Part shown: one piece after another, positions 1 through 8,361 of the stretch
Numbering within the stretch: the stretch's first letter is position 1
Layout: each line of letters starts with the position of its first letter
From: Planctomycetota bacterium
GTDB taxonomy: Bacteria > Planctomycetota > UBA1135 > UBA2386
Assembly: GCA_020425885.1 (NCBI GenBank)
Contig: JAGQRA010000437.1
Span: 1 to 10,631 of the forward strand
Length of the DNA: 10,631 nt
Direction of reading: 5' to 3'
Program-made: the position numbers and the translations under genes
The notes under the pieces: model-generated
The model's database searches: none
Seen by the model: only the letters and a program-made list of their open reading frames with translations
What the model was told of the DNA's origin: nothing

Positions 1-1
1 C

Positions 2-1720
2 ACGGACGGTCGCGCCGAGCCGATCGGCAACACCCTGGCCCGCACCTTCCCCGGCCTCGGTCAGGAGTTCATGCCGGCGCTCGACGAGGGCTCGTTCCTG
101 CTGATGCCGATCACGATGTACCACGCCTCGATCGGCGAGGCGCTCGAGCTGCTGCAACTGCAGGACATGGCGATCCGGGCGATCCCCGAGGTCGCGACCG
201 TCGTCGGCAAGATCGGCCGGGCCGAGAGCCCGCTCGACCCGGCGCCGGTGGCCATGGTCGAGACCCTGATCGACTACAAGTCGGAGTACCGCAGCGACGC
301 CGAGGGGCATCCCATCCGGTTCCGCTACGACGAGGCCGACGGCCGCTTCGCGCTCGACGCGGACCGCGAATTGATCCCGGATCCGAACGGGCGGCCGTTC
401 CGGCAGTGGCGCGACCACATCAGAACCGCGAACGACATCTGGGACGAGATCGCCGCGGCGGCCGCGATTCCCGGCATGACGACCGCGTCCAAGCTGCAAC
501 CGATCGAGACCCGGCGCATCATGTTGCAGACCGGGATGCGTTCGCCGCTCGGCATCAAGGTGCAGGGCCCCGATCTGGCGACGATCGAGCGCTTCGGGCT
601 CGAGTTGGAGCGCCTGCTGCAACAGGTGCCATCGGTGCGCGCCGCGACCGTGTCCGCCGACCGCATCGTCGGCAAGCCATACCTCGAGATCGACATCGAC
701 CGCAAGGCCATCGCGCGCTACGGCCTGCACGTCCGCCAGGTGCAGGACACGATCGAGGTCGCCATCGGCGGCAAGCGCATCACGACCACGGTCGAAGGCC
801 GCGAGCGCTATCCCGTTCGGGTGCGTTACCAGCGCGAGCTGCGCGATCGGATCGACACCCTCGATCGCATCCTCGTCGCCGCGGCCGACGGCACCCAGGT
901 GCCGCTCGGCCAGCTCGCCGAGATCCGCTACACCCCGGGCCCGCAGACGATCAAGAGTGAGGACACGTTCCTGACCGGATACGTCATCTTCGACAAGGTC
1001 GCGGACCGGGCCGAGGTCGATGTCGTCGACGACTGCCGGCGTTTCCTCGACGACAGGGTCGCCACCGGCGAGCTGGTGCTGCCGGCCGGCGTCAGCTACC
1101 GCTTCGCCGGCAACTACGAGAACCAGCTGCGGGCGACGGCGAAGCTCCGCGTCGTGCTGCCGCTGGCGTTGTTCCTGATCTTCCTGATCCTCTACTTCCA
1201 GTTCCGCTCGGCGCTCACGACCGCGATCGTGTTCTCCGGTGTGCTGGTGGCATGGGCCGGCGGCTTCCTGCTGCTCTGGCTGTATGGGCAGAGTTGGTTC
1301 CTGGACTTCGACGTGTTCGGGCGCAATCTGCGCGAGCTGTTCCAGGTCCATCCGATCAACCTCAGCGTCGCGGTCTGGGTCGGCTTCCTCGCCCTGTTCG
1401 GTATCGCCACCGACGACGGCGTGATCATGAGCACCTACCTGCGGCAGGTCTTCGGCGAAGAGCGACCGACAAGCCGCGCTGCCGTGCGCGAGGCGGTGGT
1501 GATGGCAGGAAAGCGCCGCATCCGCCCTTGCCTCATGACCACGGCCACGACCGTGCTGGCGTTGCTGCCGGTGCTGACCTCGTCCGGCCGCGGCGCCGAC
1601 GTCATGGTGCCGATGGCGATCCCGTCGTTCGGCGGCATGCTGGTCGCGATCGTCACGATCTTCGTCGTGCCGACGCTCTACTGCGCGGTCGAAGAACGCA
1701 GGATCGCGAGAGTCTCGTGA
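2..1720 (+). CDS. Heavy-metal RND efflux pump, CusA/CzcA type (5' partial)
   Basis: This is the C-terminal half (about 572 residues) of an HME-type RND permease, a proton-driven inner-membrane pump that exports metal ions through a tripartite complex. The frame is open from the window edge, so the start lies outside; full-length relatives are about 1,040 residues. Visible landmarks in order are EFMPALDEG (nt 62-88), the second periplasmic porter half, KLRVVLPLALFLIFLILYFQFR starting the last TM block (about nt 1142-1210), GIATDDGVIM (about 1400-1429), RIRPCLMTTATT (about 1517-1552) and IPSFGGM before the last helix. Methionines at nt 104-106, 254-256 and 521-523 align with the CusA three-methionine site (M573, M623, M672, from memory), which favours Cu(I)/Ag(I). 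Odd points are extra residues in the porter domain (about nt 275-475) and a longer loop at about nt 1283-1360, both absent from E. coli CusA. Family call is secure; metal specificity is inferred. Confidence 0.93.
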   Translation, partial: TDGRAEPIGNTLARTFPGLGQEFMPALDEGSFLLMPITMYHASIGEALELLQLQDMAIRAIPEVATVVGKIGRAESPLDPAPVAMVETLIDYKSEYRSDAEGHPIRFRYDEADGRFALDADRELIPDPNGRPFRQWRDHIRTANDIWDEIAAAAAIPGMTTASKLQPIETRRIMLQTGMRSPLGIKVQGPDLATIERFGLELERLLQQVPSVRAATVSADRIVGKPYLEIDIDRKAIARYGLHVRQVQDTIEVAIGGKRITTTVEGRERYPVRVRYQRELRDRIDTLDRILVAAADGTQVPLGQLAEIRYTPGPQTIKSEDTFLTGYVIFDKVADRAEVDVVDDCRRFLDDRVATGELVLPAGVSYRFAGNYENQLRATAKLRVVLPLALFLIFLILYFQFRSALTTAIVFSGVLVAWAGGFLLLWLYGQSWFLDFDVFGRNLRELFQVHPINLSVAVWVGFLALFGIATDDGVIMSTYLRQVFGEERPTSRAAVREAVVMAGKRRIRPCLMTTATTVLALLPVLTSSGRGADVMVPMAIPSFGGMLVAIVTIFVVPTLYCAVEERRIARVS

Positions 1721-1739
1721 GCAGGCGCCGTGGCGGGAC

Positions 1740-2429
1740 CTACAGCCGGTAGCTGAAGCCGATCCAACCCTGCACCTCGTTCTGGCTCGGGTTGCGTCGG
1801 TTCTCGTGGCCGAGCGCGTTCGAGACGTGGTGGTAGGTGACCCCGCCGAGCAGGTTGAGACGATCGTCGAACGGGACCTCGAAGCCCGGGCCGAACGAGA
1901 ACGTCATGTTCCACTCGGTGCCGCCCACCGGGATCGGGCGCGTCGATTGGATCCAGCCACCGGTGAGCTCGGCGAACACGCCGAGGTCCTCGCTGCGATA
2001 GGCGTAGTAGCGACCGACGGCCTCGCCTTCGGCTGCGAAGGCATCGGGACCACCGATGAACCACGCCGATCCCGTCAGGCCGAGGCCGATCGCGAAATCG
2101 TCGGTGAGATGCCAGAGGTGACGCATCTTCAGGCCGGCCTCGTCGTTCTCGCCGTTGCCGTCCCAGAAGAAGGACTTCTGCAGGATCGGGAACCCGTAGT
2201 AGACGCGAAAGTCAGCGCTGCGATCGCCCGCCTTCGGCAGCGTGGCCGCTGGTTTCGACTCGATGCCAGTGACCGGGGCGCCGCGTGAGGCGGGGACGCC
2301 ACTGGTCACCCATCCAGGATCGGGCAATTGCCGCGGCTCGGCTACCTTGCAACCGCTGCAAAGCGCGAGGGCACAGGCGGAAAGGAGAACGAACAGCCGG
2401 CGCTGCAGCAATCGGTGGATCTCAGACAC
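1740..2429 (-). CDS. PagL-like lipid A deacylase / acyloxyacyl hydrolase family outer-membrane protein
   Basis: The product is a secreted, probably outer-membrane beta-barrel of the PagL/acyloxyacyl-hydrolase type; PagL removes the 3-O-linked acyl chain of lipid A. The C-terminal half has beta-barrel style strands (FAELTGGW, EWNMTFSFGPGFEVPF, LNLLGGVTYHHVSNA) and ends in GFSYRL, with an aromatic near the C-terminus. The motif HVSN (His codon nt 1827-1829, Ser two codons later, then Asn) matches the PagL catalytic His-x-Ser-Asn, and a Glu 17 residues after the His could be the acid (14 residues in P. aeruginosa PagL, as I recall). The N-terminus has a basic and hydrophobic signal (RRLFVLLSACALAL) with two possible lipobox cysteines. 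The start is uncertain: the GTG at 2429 gives a compact signal peptide, while a TTG at 2468 would add 13 unlikely residues. No clear SD precedes either. It converges on the RND gene, 19 bases apart. Enzymatic activity is inferred. Confidence 0.68.
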   Translation of the reverse strand: MSEIHRLLQRRLFVLLSACALALCSGCKVAEPRQLPDPGWVTSGVPASRGAPVTGIESKPAATLPKAGDRSADFRVYYGFPILQKSFFWDGNGENDEAGLKMRHLWHLTDDFAIGLGLTGSAWFIGGPDAFAAEGEAVGRYYAYRSEDLGVFAELTGGWIQSTRPIPVGGTEWNMTFSFGPGFEVPFDDRLNLLGGVTYHHVSNALGHENRRNPSQNEVQGWIGFSYRL

Positions 2430-2555
2430 GATCGGGCCGAATGATGCCGGTTCGGGGCGCCGTTGCAATCAACACATGTCGGCCAGGACCGGTCCAGGCA
2501 CTCACCGGGCGCGATTCGCCGCTGGCCGATCAACCGCAAGCAGGGATAGCTGCCT

Positions 2556-2663
2556 TCAGGGGTTCGTTCGAACCTGATGCGATAACCGGATTGCCCTTCC
2601 CACGAGCGGCGCCATCAAGACCGAGCCAGCGAGCCAGAGAACGAGCAGTGTGGTGATCGTCAT
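2556..2663 (-). CDS. Possible 35-residue single-pass membrane microprotein
   Basis: A minus-strand ATG at 2663 opens a 35-codon frame ending in TGA at 2556-2558. The peptide begins MTITTLLVLWLAGSVLMAPL and continues VGRAIRLSHQVRTNP. About residues 3-21 form one uninterrupted hydrophobic segment with G, S and P in the middle, followed by a tail with three Arg and one His. That is the profile of a small inner-membrane protein with its tail in the cytoplasm (positive-inside rule). Third codon positions are about three-quarters G/C by hand count, leaning towards the coding pattern of the neighbours. There is no clear SD (the upstream bases are pyrimidine-rich), and the ORF is short enough to arise by chance. 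I do not recognise a family. It lies in the same orientation between the dehydrogenase and the PagL-like gene, so cotranscription with either is possible. Confidence 0.33.
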   Translation of the reverse strand: MTITTLLVLWLAGSVLMAPLVGRAIRLSHQVRTNP

Positions 2664-2776
2664 GGTGGTGAGGGGCGCACTGGGCAGGCACCGGACTCCC
2701 TACGCCTCGAAGAAACCAAGAGGCTTCGGAAATCACTAGAACCACAACATTGGCTTACCCTCCCCCACAACCATTT

Positions 2777-2790
2777 GTGCCTACAGGCAC
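2777..2790 (-). terminator. Small hairpin just after the aldehyde dehydrogenase stop
   Basis: On the minus strand GTGCC-TGTA-GGCAC forms a perfect 5-bp stem with a 4-base loop, four bases after the TGA of the dehydrogenase gene. The position suits a transcript end or 3' stabiliser. The stem is short and is followed by AAATGGTTGT rather than a U-run, so it is not a standard intrinsic terminator. Confidence 0.3.
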
Positions 2791-2794
2791 TCGC

Positions 2795-4336
<1,542 letters not shown>

Positions 4337-4396
4337 TGGGGCGGAGCACGATAGCGTCGCCCTGCCGGCATTGCACCCCTGCGGGCCTGGCCTGGG

Positions 4397-4423
4397 CCCC
4401 GATCGGAGTGAGGCCGATCGGGG
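4397..4423. repeat. Perfect 10-bp inverted repeat between kinase and dehydrogenase genes
   Basis: CCCCGATCGG (4397-4406), a 7-base spacer and CCGATCGGGG (4414-4423) are exact inverted copies. On the minus transcript the hairpin starts 14 bases after the kinase stop and ends about 60 bases before the dehydrogenase ATG. It could end or stabilise the upstream operon's mRNA, or be a dyad operator for the dehydrogenase. There is no U-run next to it. A weaker stem, GGGCC/GGCCC (4383-4387 with 4395-4399), overlaps its edge, so the two cannot form fully at once. Confidence 0.7.
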
Positions 4424-4437
4424 GCACCAGGAGGCGA

Positions 4438-5340
4438 TCAGGCGCCGGCGACGAACTGCTGCAATTCGTGATAGCGACGCTCGATCGTCGTCCGATCGGC
4501 GGCCGCCAACGCATCGACACCGAAACCCTCGACGGTAAGGCTGGCGGTCACGGTGCCGTAGGCCACGGCACGCTTCAGGTTCCAGACCGAGATCGAATCG
4601 CTGCCGCTGAGGTAACCCATGAAGCCACCGGCGAAGCTGTCGCCGGCGCCGGTGGGGTCGACGACGTGCTCGGTCGGGTAGGCCGGCAGCGCGTAGTGGA
4701 AGAAGGTCGAGAACAGGAAGCAGCCGTGCTCACCCTTCTTGACGATGACGAGCTTGGGGCCGAGATCGAGGCAGGCGCGACCGGCCTGGATCAGGTTGCT
4801 CTTGCCCGTCAGCTGCTTGACCTCGCTGTCGTTGAGGACCAGACCGTCGATCTTCTGCAGCAGCTCGAGCAGCTCGTCGCGGTTGTGATCGATCCAGAGG
4901 TCCATCGTGTCGGCGACGCAGAATCGCGGCGTCTCGACCTGCTCGAGCACCGAACGCTGGGTCGAAGGGGCGCCGTTGGCGAGGAAGACGAACGGCGTCT
5001 TGCGATAGGACTCGGGGACCTTCGGCCTGAACTCACCGAAGGTGTTGAGCTGGACGTCGATCGTGTCGCGCGAGTTCATGTCGGCGGAGTAACGACCGTG
5101 CCAGCGGAACGTCTTGCCGGGCTGGGTCTCCAGGCCCTCGAGGCAGATCCCGTGGCTCTCGAGCATCTGGCGACGGTCGGCCGGGAAATCGTCGCCGACG
5201 ACGCTCACCAGGCGCGTCTCGGTGAACAGCCGGGAGGCGAGGCCGAAGTACGTCGAGGAGCCGCCGAGGCAATCCTTCGCCGTGCCGTGCGGGGTCTCGA
5301 TGGTGTCGAACGCAGTAGAACCGACAACTAGCAGGGACAT
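4438..5340 (-). CDS. PfkB-family carbohydrate kinase
   Basis: A 300-residue ribokinase/PfkB-family kinase, which phosphorylates a sugar or nucleoside hydroxyl using ATP in the cytoplasm. The first family signature is around GGSSTYFGLASRLF (residues 26-39). VVGDDFP (48-53) fits the substrate-side region, NDSE (170-173) the NxxE-type metal/phosphate motif, and KKGEHG (201-206) leads to the anion-hole signature DPTGAGDSFAGGF (228-240), where Asp234 is the expected catalytic base. Length is normal for the family (about 300). The substrate cannot be read from the sequence; ribose, fructose-like sugars and adenosine are all used within the family. The ATG at 5340 is 10 bases after the stop of the flippase-like gene, so cotranscription is very likely. 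No SD is visible at the start. Confidence 0.9.
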   Translation of the reverse strand: MSLLVVGSTAFDTIETPHGTAKDCLGGSSTYFGLASRLFTETRLVSVVGDDFPADRRQMLESHGICLEGLETQPGKTFRWHGRYSADMNSRDTIDVQLNTFGEFRPKVPESYRKTPFVFLANGAPSTQRSVLEQVETPRFCVADTMDLWIDHNRDELLELLQKIDGLVLNDSEVKQLTGKSNLIQAGRACLDLGPKLVIVKKGEHGCFLFSTFFHYALPAYPTEHVVDPTGAGDSFAGGFMGYLSGSDSISVWNLKRAVAYGTVTASLTVEGFGVDALAAADRTTIERRYHELQQFVAGA

Positions 5341-5350
5341 CGAGCGGACG

Positions 5351-6595
5351 TTACCCGTGCGGCGCAGGCGGATCCATGGGCGCCTGTCGGTCTTCTTCCT
5401 CCTCGCGTTCGACCTCGCGGACGATGTCGGCCTTGGTCACGCGATCCTTCTCGAACAGCACCAACAGGCCACCGAGCAGCCCCCAGAAGGTCAGATGCAG
5501 GCGGTAGAGCACCGACAGCGCGACGCCGCGGGTGCCCATGACCTGTGTCGCCTGGGCCGGATCGCCGATCGAGGTCAGGTAGGCAGCGCCGTACTTGCCG
5601 AACAGGGTCTTGTACATCAACTCGCCGACGCCCCAGCCGTTGGGGCCCAGCGGCAACGCCGAGACGATGTTGATCACCGGCAGCAGGGCGAAGTACTCGA
5701 ATGCTGGCAAGCCGACGCCGAGCGCTTCGCCGACCAGGTAGATGCTCAGGATTCCGGTCAGGTGATTGACGACGCCGGCCAGCAGGCTGCCGACGATCAC
5801 GCCCTTGTGATTGCGATAGAAGAACACCGCCTGATCGACGAGCTTCAACAGGTGGCTGACCTTCGGCGGCAGCTTCTCGAGCAGCGCCTTCAGCCTGATC
5901 CTCTCGCGCAGCCGTTTGCTGAAGGCGAACACCCCCATCAGGCCGACGGTGCCGATCACGCCCCAGATGCCGATCGCGACTTCGGCGAACCGGTCCAGGG
6001 CGAACAGCACGACGACGGCGCCGAGCAGCGCCAGCGAGGCGAGCCCGAGCAGGCGATCGACGGCAACCGAGACCATCACCTGGACGCGATGGCCCGGGCA
6101 GCGCTTCATGATGTAGAGCGCCTTGATCAGGTCGCCGCCGGTCTGGCCGGGGATGACGGTGTTGAAGAACACGCCGATCCAGGTGAAGCGCAGGGTCTCG
6201 AGCAGCGACACATCGGTGCCGTTGACGCGCAGCAACCACCACCACCTGGTGCCGGAGATCAGCATCGTCAGGGCGTAGCAGGCCGCGCCCAGCGCGAACA
6301 ACCAAGGGTCGAGGTTGCGCCAGTAGGTCAGGAATCCGGGCGCGACCTGAAGCTCGAGCCCGTCGGCCTGGACGCCGCGCTCGGCCGACCGTGGCTGCAG
6401 ATCGTCGGCGGTGACGTAGGTCACCGGATCGCCGTCCCACCGCCCCTGGATCTCGATCACCTGATCGCGAACGAACTCGTGTTGCTCGCCTCGGGTCCAG
6501 ACCAGTCGGTCCTGGAAATCGATGCCGAGGTACACGACCACCATCAGGCCGCCGACGAACAGCAGCTTCAGCAGCGTGACGTACGACTTCTTCAC
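5351..6595 (-). CDS. Flippase-like UPF0104 / LPG-synthase TM-domain membrane protein
   Basis: A polytopic inner-membrane protein of the lysylphosphatidylglycerol-synthase TM family (PF03706 type, 'flippase-like'), without the cytosolic synthase domain. Residue numbers count from the GTG at 6601 (416 residues). One TM helix at about 10-27 is followed by a soluble, probably periplasmic, insert (about 28-97). A bundle of six or more helices follows between about 100 and 383, and then a charged tail rich in Glu/Arg (385-407). Conserved stretches are FFNTVIPGQTGGDLIKA (145-161), VDRLLG (181-186) and LPLGPNGWGVGE (316-327). Two in-frame GTG codons compete for the start: 6601, and 6595 two codons later. 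I chose 6595 because AAGGGAG lies 7 bases upstream and the GTG forms a GTGA overlap with the DUF366 stop. Members without the synthase domain are thought to move lipids or glycolipids, but the substrate here is unknown. Confidence 0.87.
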   Translation of the reverse strand: MKKSYVTLLKLLFVGGLMVVVYLGIDFQDRLVWTRGEQHEFVRDQVIEIQGRWDGDPVTYVTADDLQPRSAERGVQADGLELQVAPGFLTYWRNLDPWLFALGAACYALTMLISGTRWWWLLRVNGTDVSLLETLRFTWIGVFFNTVIPGQTGGDLIKALYIMKRCPGHRVQVMVSVAVDRLLGLASLALLGAVVVLFALDRFAEVAIGIWGVIGTVGLMGVFAFSKRLRERIRLKALLEKLPPKVSHLLKLVDQAVFFYRNHKGVIVGSLLAGVVNHLTGILSIYLVGEALGVGLPAFEYFALLPVINIVSALPLGPNGWGVGELMYKTLFGKYGAAYLTSIGDPAQATQVMGTRGVALSVLYRLHLTFWGLLGGLLVLFEKDRVTKADIVREVEREEEEDRQAPMDPPAPHG

Positions 6596-7161
6596 CGCCA
6601 CTCTCCCTTCGCGCGCACCTTGGCCCGCGCGGCGACGATCGACGAGGTCTCGTCCGCGACCCGCTGCAGCAGGGCCATGGCGACGTTGCGCGGCTCGACC
6701 TGCAGACCCTCGAGGCTGGCGATCGGGACGGGGGCGCCGCCTTGGCGACAGTTGAGGGCGAAGTGGATCAGGGCGCTCACCGGAGACACGGTTGCGATGG
6801 ATATCGACAGCTTGCCGTCACCGATGTAGAGATCGTCGCCGGTTCGGCGCAGCTCGGCTCCTGGCCGCAGCTCGCGCAACACCTCCGCCGCCTGGGCCGA
6901 CAACAGCCGCTGGCGAGTTGCCGCGAGCAGCAGGTCGGGGGTCGAGAACGTCTCCCAGAGGAAATGAAGCATGTCGTCGGCGGCAATGCCCGGACCGTCG
7001 AGATCCGCCAGATCGGCGATCTCCTCGCGCGTGACCCGGCAGCCGCCGCGGAACGCGACCATGGCGTCGCCGACCAGGTCGAAGCGTTGCAGGATCCAAT
7101 GTGCCCGCAGCTGTGAACCGTCGTAGTCGATCGGCTCTTCGATCCAACGTGTGGCGATCAT
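6592..7161 (-). CDS. DUF366 family protein
   Basis: A 189-residue cytosolic protein with no signal peptide or TM segment that fits the DUF366 family (PF04017 type), best known from archaea and some deep-branching bacteria. The family-like motifs are YDGSQLRAHWI (residues 13-23), GDAMVAFRG (31-39), a middle segment with MLHFLWE (64-70), and GDDLYIGDGKLSISIAT (108-124) followed by SPVSALIHFALN (126-137). As I recall, the solved archaeal member has a fold related to biotin/lipoate protein ligases and class II aaRS, but no reaction is established and I do not assign one. The ATG at 7161 begins the conserved region in the normal place, 15 bases after the stop of the upstream lipoprotein gene. The TGA at 6592-6594 overlaps the GTG of the flippase-like gene, which points to coupled translation and a shared role. 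Confidence 0.85.
   Translation of the reverse strand: MIATRWIEEPIDYDGSQLRAHWILQRFDLVGDAMVAFRGGCRVTREEIADLADLDGPGIAADDMLHFLWETFSTPDLLLAATRQRLLSAQAAEVLRELRPGAELRRTGDDLYIGDGKLSISIATVSPVSALIHFALNCRQGGAPVPIASLEGLQVEPRNVAMALLQRVADETSSIVAARAKVRAKGEWR
6603..6609 (-). promoter_or_regulatory. Shine-Dalgarno site for the flippase-like gene
   Basis: AAGGGAG on the minus strand lies 7 bases before the GTG at 6595 but only 1 base before the GTG at 6601. This spacing decides for the downstream GTG. The site lies inside the last codons of the DUF366 gene, as expected for coupled genes. Confidence 0.55.
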
Positions 7162-7176
7162 GGCTGCTTGGGAGGG

Positions 7177-8361
7177 TCAGAGCTTGCGGTACATGTTCTC
7201 GACCCAGGCGACGTCGTAGTCGAGGCGCGGCTTCTCGAGGCACAGGCACAGGGCCGTCAGGGCCGGTACCCGCAGCTTGGAATAGTAGTCCTGCTCGGTG
7301 AGGACCGTCTGGGCCAGGAAGGTCACGGGGGTGATGGCATCCCACTCCTCACGGCCGGACAGATGCACGGCACGTTTCGCTGCCTCGCCGCGCAGCTGCC
7401 CGCACAGATGGATCAACCTGAGCTGCACGAGTGGGTCCTGGTCGAAGCGTTCGACGATGCTTGCAGCGCCGGCCGCCGGCTCGGCCATGATGGCGAGCAG
7501 GAACGCGACTGCCTCCACGCCGCCGAGCCGCCGCAGCTGTTGCATCGCACACAGGCGTACCGGACCGTATCGCGGATCGCGCCCCTGAACGGCCCTGATC
7601 AGGGCGCCGCGGGCAGCGTGTCCGACTGCCCGTCGCAGGGCATCGGCCGTGAACTGCCGGAGTTCGGACTCCGGCTCCTGCTGCCACGATTGCAGCAGGT
7701 CACCGATCAGGGCGATGCGGTTCTGCCAGTGGTCCAACGGACGCTCGGTCAGCCTCTCGACCGCGGTCCGGTAGGCCGTCCGCGCCGAATCGTCCCACTG
7801 CGCCGCCTGGCGGGCTGCCGGTCGGCCGTCGCCGAAGACCTTCAGCGCGGCATCCTGGATCTGCGGTTCCAGGGTCATGCTGGCCTGTTCGACGGGGGCC
7901 CCGAGCCCGGTGATGCCGAGCTGGGCCAGCACATCGCAGGCACCGTCGAGGGCGACGACCCGTGAGCCCGGACTGGGGTCGAGCTCGGCGATCTGGGCGA
8001 GGCGGGCCATGCAATCGCTGGCGAGGGCGAGGTCGTCACCGACCTCGATGGGCAGCTGCCGCATCAGCTCACGCACGTGACGCGATGGGCTCTCGAGGTC
8101 CTGGATCTCGGTCGGCCCGAGCAGAACGCCGAGCAGCGGCCGGATCGGGATCAGGTAGGTGAGGACATAGGAGCGCATGTACCACGCCGACACCGGGGCG
8201 CGGTCGGCGTATTCGATCGCCAGGTCCTGACCGCGGCCGCGACGGACCACGATCGCATCCAACTCGCGCGCGATCTCGCCGTAGCTGAGGTTGTCGGCGA
8301 CCGAACACCCTCCTGCCAGCAACGACATCGCCACCGCGAGTCTCCGTCTCAGCTCCCCCAT
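7177..8361 (-). CDS. Predicted lipoprotein with helical (HEAT-like) repeats, function unknown
   Basis: A 394-residue protein of no family I can name. The N-terminus MGELRRRLAVAMSLLAGGC is a lipoprotein signal (basic RRR, short hydrophobic core, acceptable lipobox ending at Cys19), so export and lipid attachment are likely. A second hydrophobic patch lies at about 66-82 (VLTYLIPIRPLLGVLLG) and could be buried or membrane-associated. From about 100 to 375 the sequence is almost all amphipathic helix; the segments near 236-292 (ADALRRAV, VRLCAMQQLRRLGG, AVAFLLAIM) and 309-331 (DPLVQLRLIHLCGQLRG) resemble degenerate HEAT repeats, which usually mediate protein contacts. I chose the ATG at 8361 over the one at 8373 because GGAGG sits 5 bases upstream and the signal peptide is cleaner. 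The gene overlaps the end of the preceding lipoprotein gene by 13 bases, so the two are coupled. Confidence 0.8.
   Translation of the reverse strand: MGELRRRLAVAMSLLAGGCSVADNLSYGEIARELDAIVVRRGRGQDLAIEYADRAPVSAWYMRSYVLTYLIPIRPLLGVLLGPTEIQDLESPSRHVRELMRQLPIEVGDDLALASDCMARLAQIAELDPSPGSRVVALDGACDVLAQLGITGLGAPVEQASMTLEPQIQDAALKVFGDGRPAARQAAQWDDSARTAYRTAVERLTERPLDHWQNRIALIGDLLQSWQQEPESELRQFTADALRRAVGHAARGALIRAVQGRDPRYGPVRLCAMQQLRRLGGVEAVAFLLAIMAEPAAGAASIVERFDQDPLVQLRLIHLCGQLRGEAAKRAVHLSGREEWDAITPVTFLAQTVLTEQDYYSKLRVPALTALCLCLEKPRLDYDVAWVENMYRKL

Larger units (their letters stand above)
2430..2794. other. Gene-poor intergenic stretch
   Basis: This gap of about 365 bases lies between the PagL-like gene and the aldehyde dehydrogenase, both on the minus strand. 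It should contain the promoter of the PagL-like gene and the 3' end of the dehydrogenase transcript, but I could not find a convincing -35/-10 pair. It holds a hairpin just after the dehydrogenase stop (2777-2790), a possible 35-codon membrane ORF (2556-2663) and a hairpin over that ORF's stop (2557-2576). It also has a tandem 8-mer, CGAGCCAG twice, at 2622-2637. On the minus strand a purine-rich GGGGGAGGG sits 7 bases before an ATG at 2749, but that frame stops after four codons. No tRNA or mobile-element end was found. Confidence 0.6.

Noticed and set aside
2557..2576. Possible tRNA, suggested by GGTTCGAAC
   Set aside because: The bases flanking the TTCGAAC loop do not pair as a 5-bp T-stem, and no acceptor, D or anticodon arm fits around it.
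2530..2745. Minus-strand 71-codon frame with a His/Asp cluster (HHHDDHH), considered as a metal-binding leader
   Set aside because: It starts at a GTG with poorly spaced purines and shows no secondary-structure logic. It overlaps the more protein-like hydrophobic frame at 2556-2663 in another phase.
2735..2760. SD-like GGGGGAGGG with an ATG 7 bases downstream (minus strand, ATG at 2749)
   Set aside because: The frame ends after four codons (M-L-W-F, stop). A leader peptide this short with no attenuator hairpin or matching biosynthetic gene cannot be supported.
5114..6829. Long + strand open frame opposite the kinase, flippase-like and DUF366 genes
   Set aside because: It crosses three real gene boundaries and is Gln/His/Asp-rich without domains, so it is an antisense artefact of high GC.
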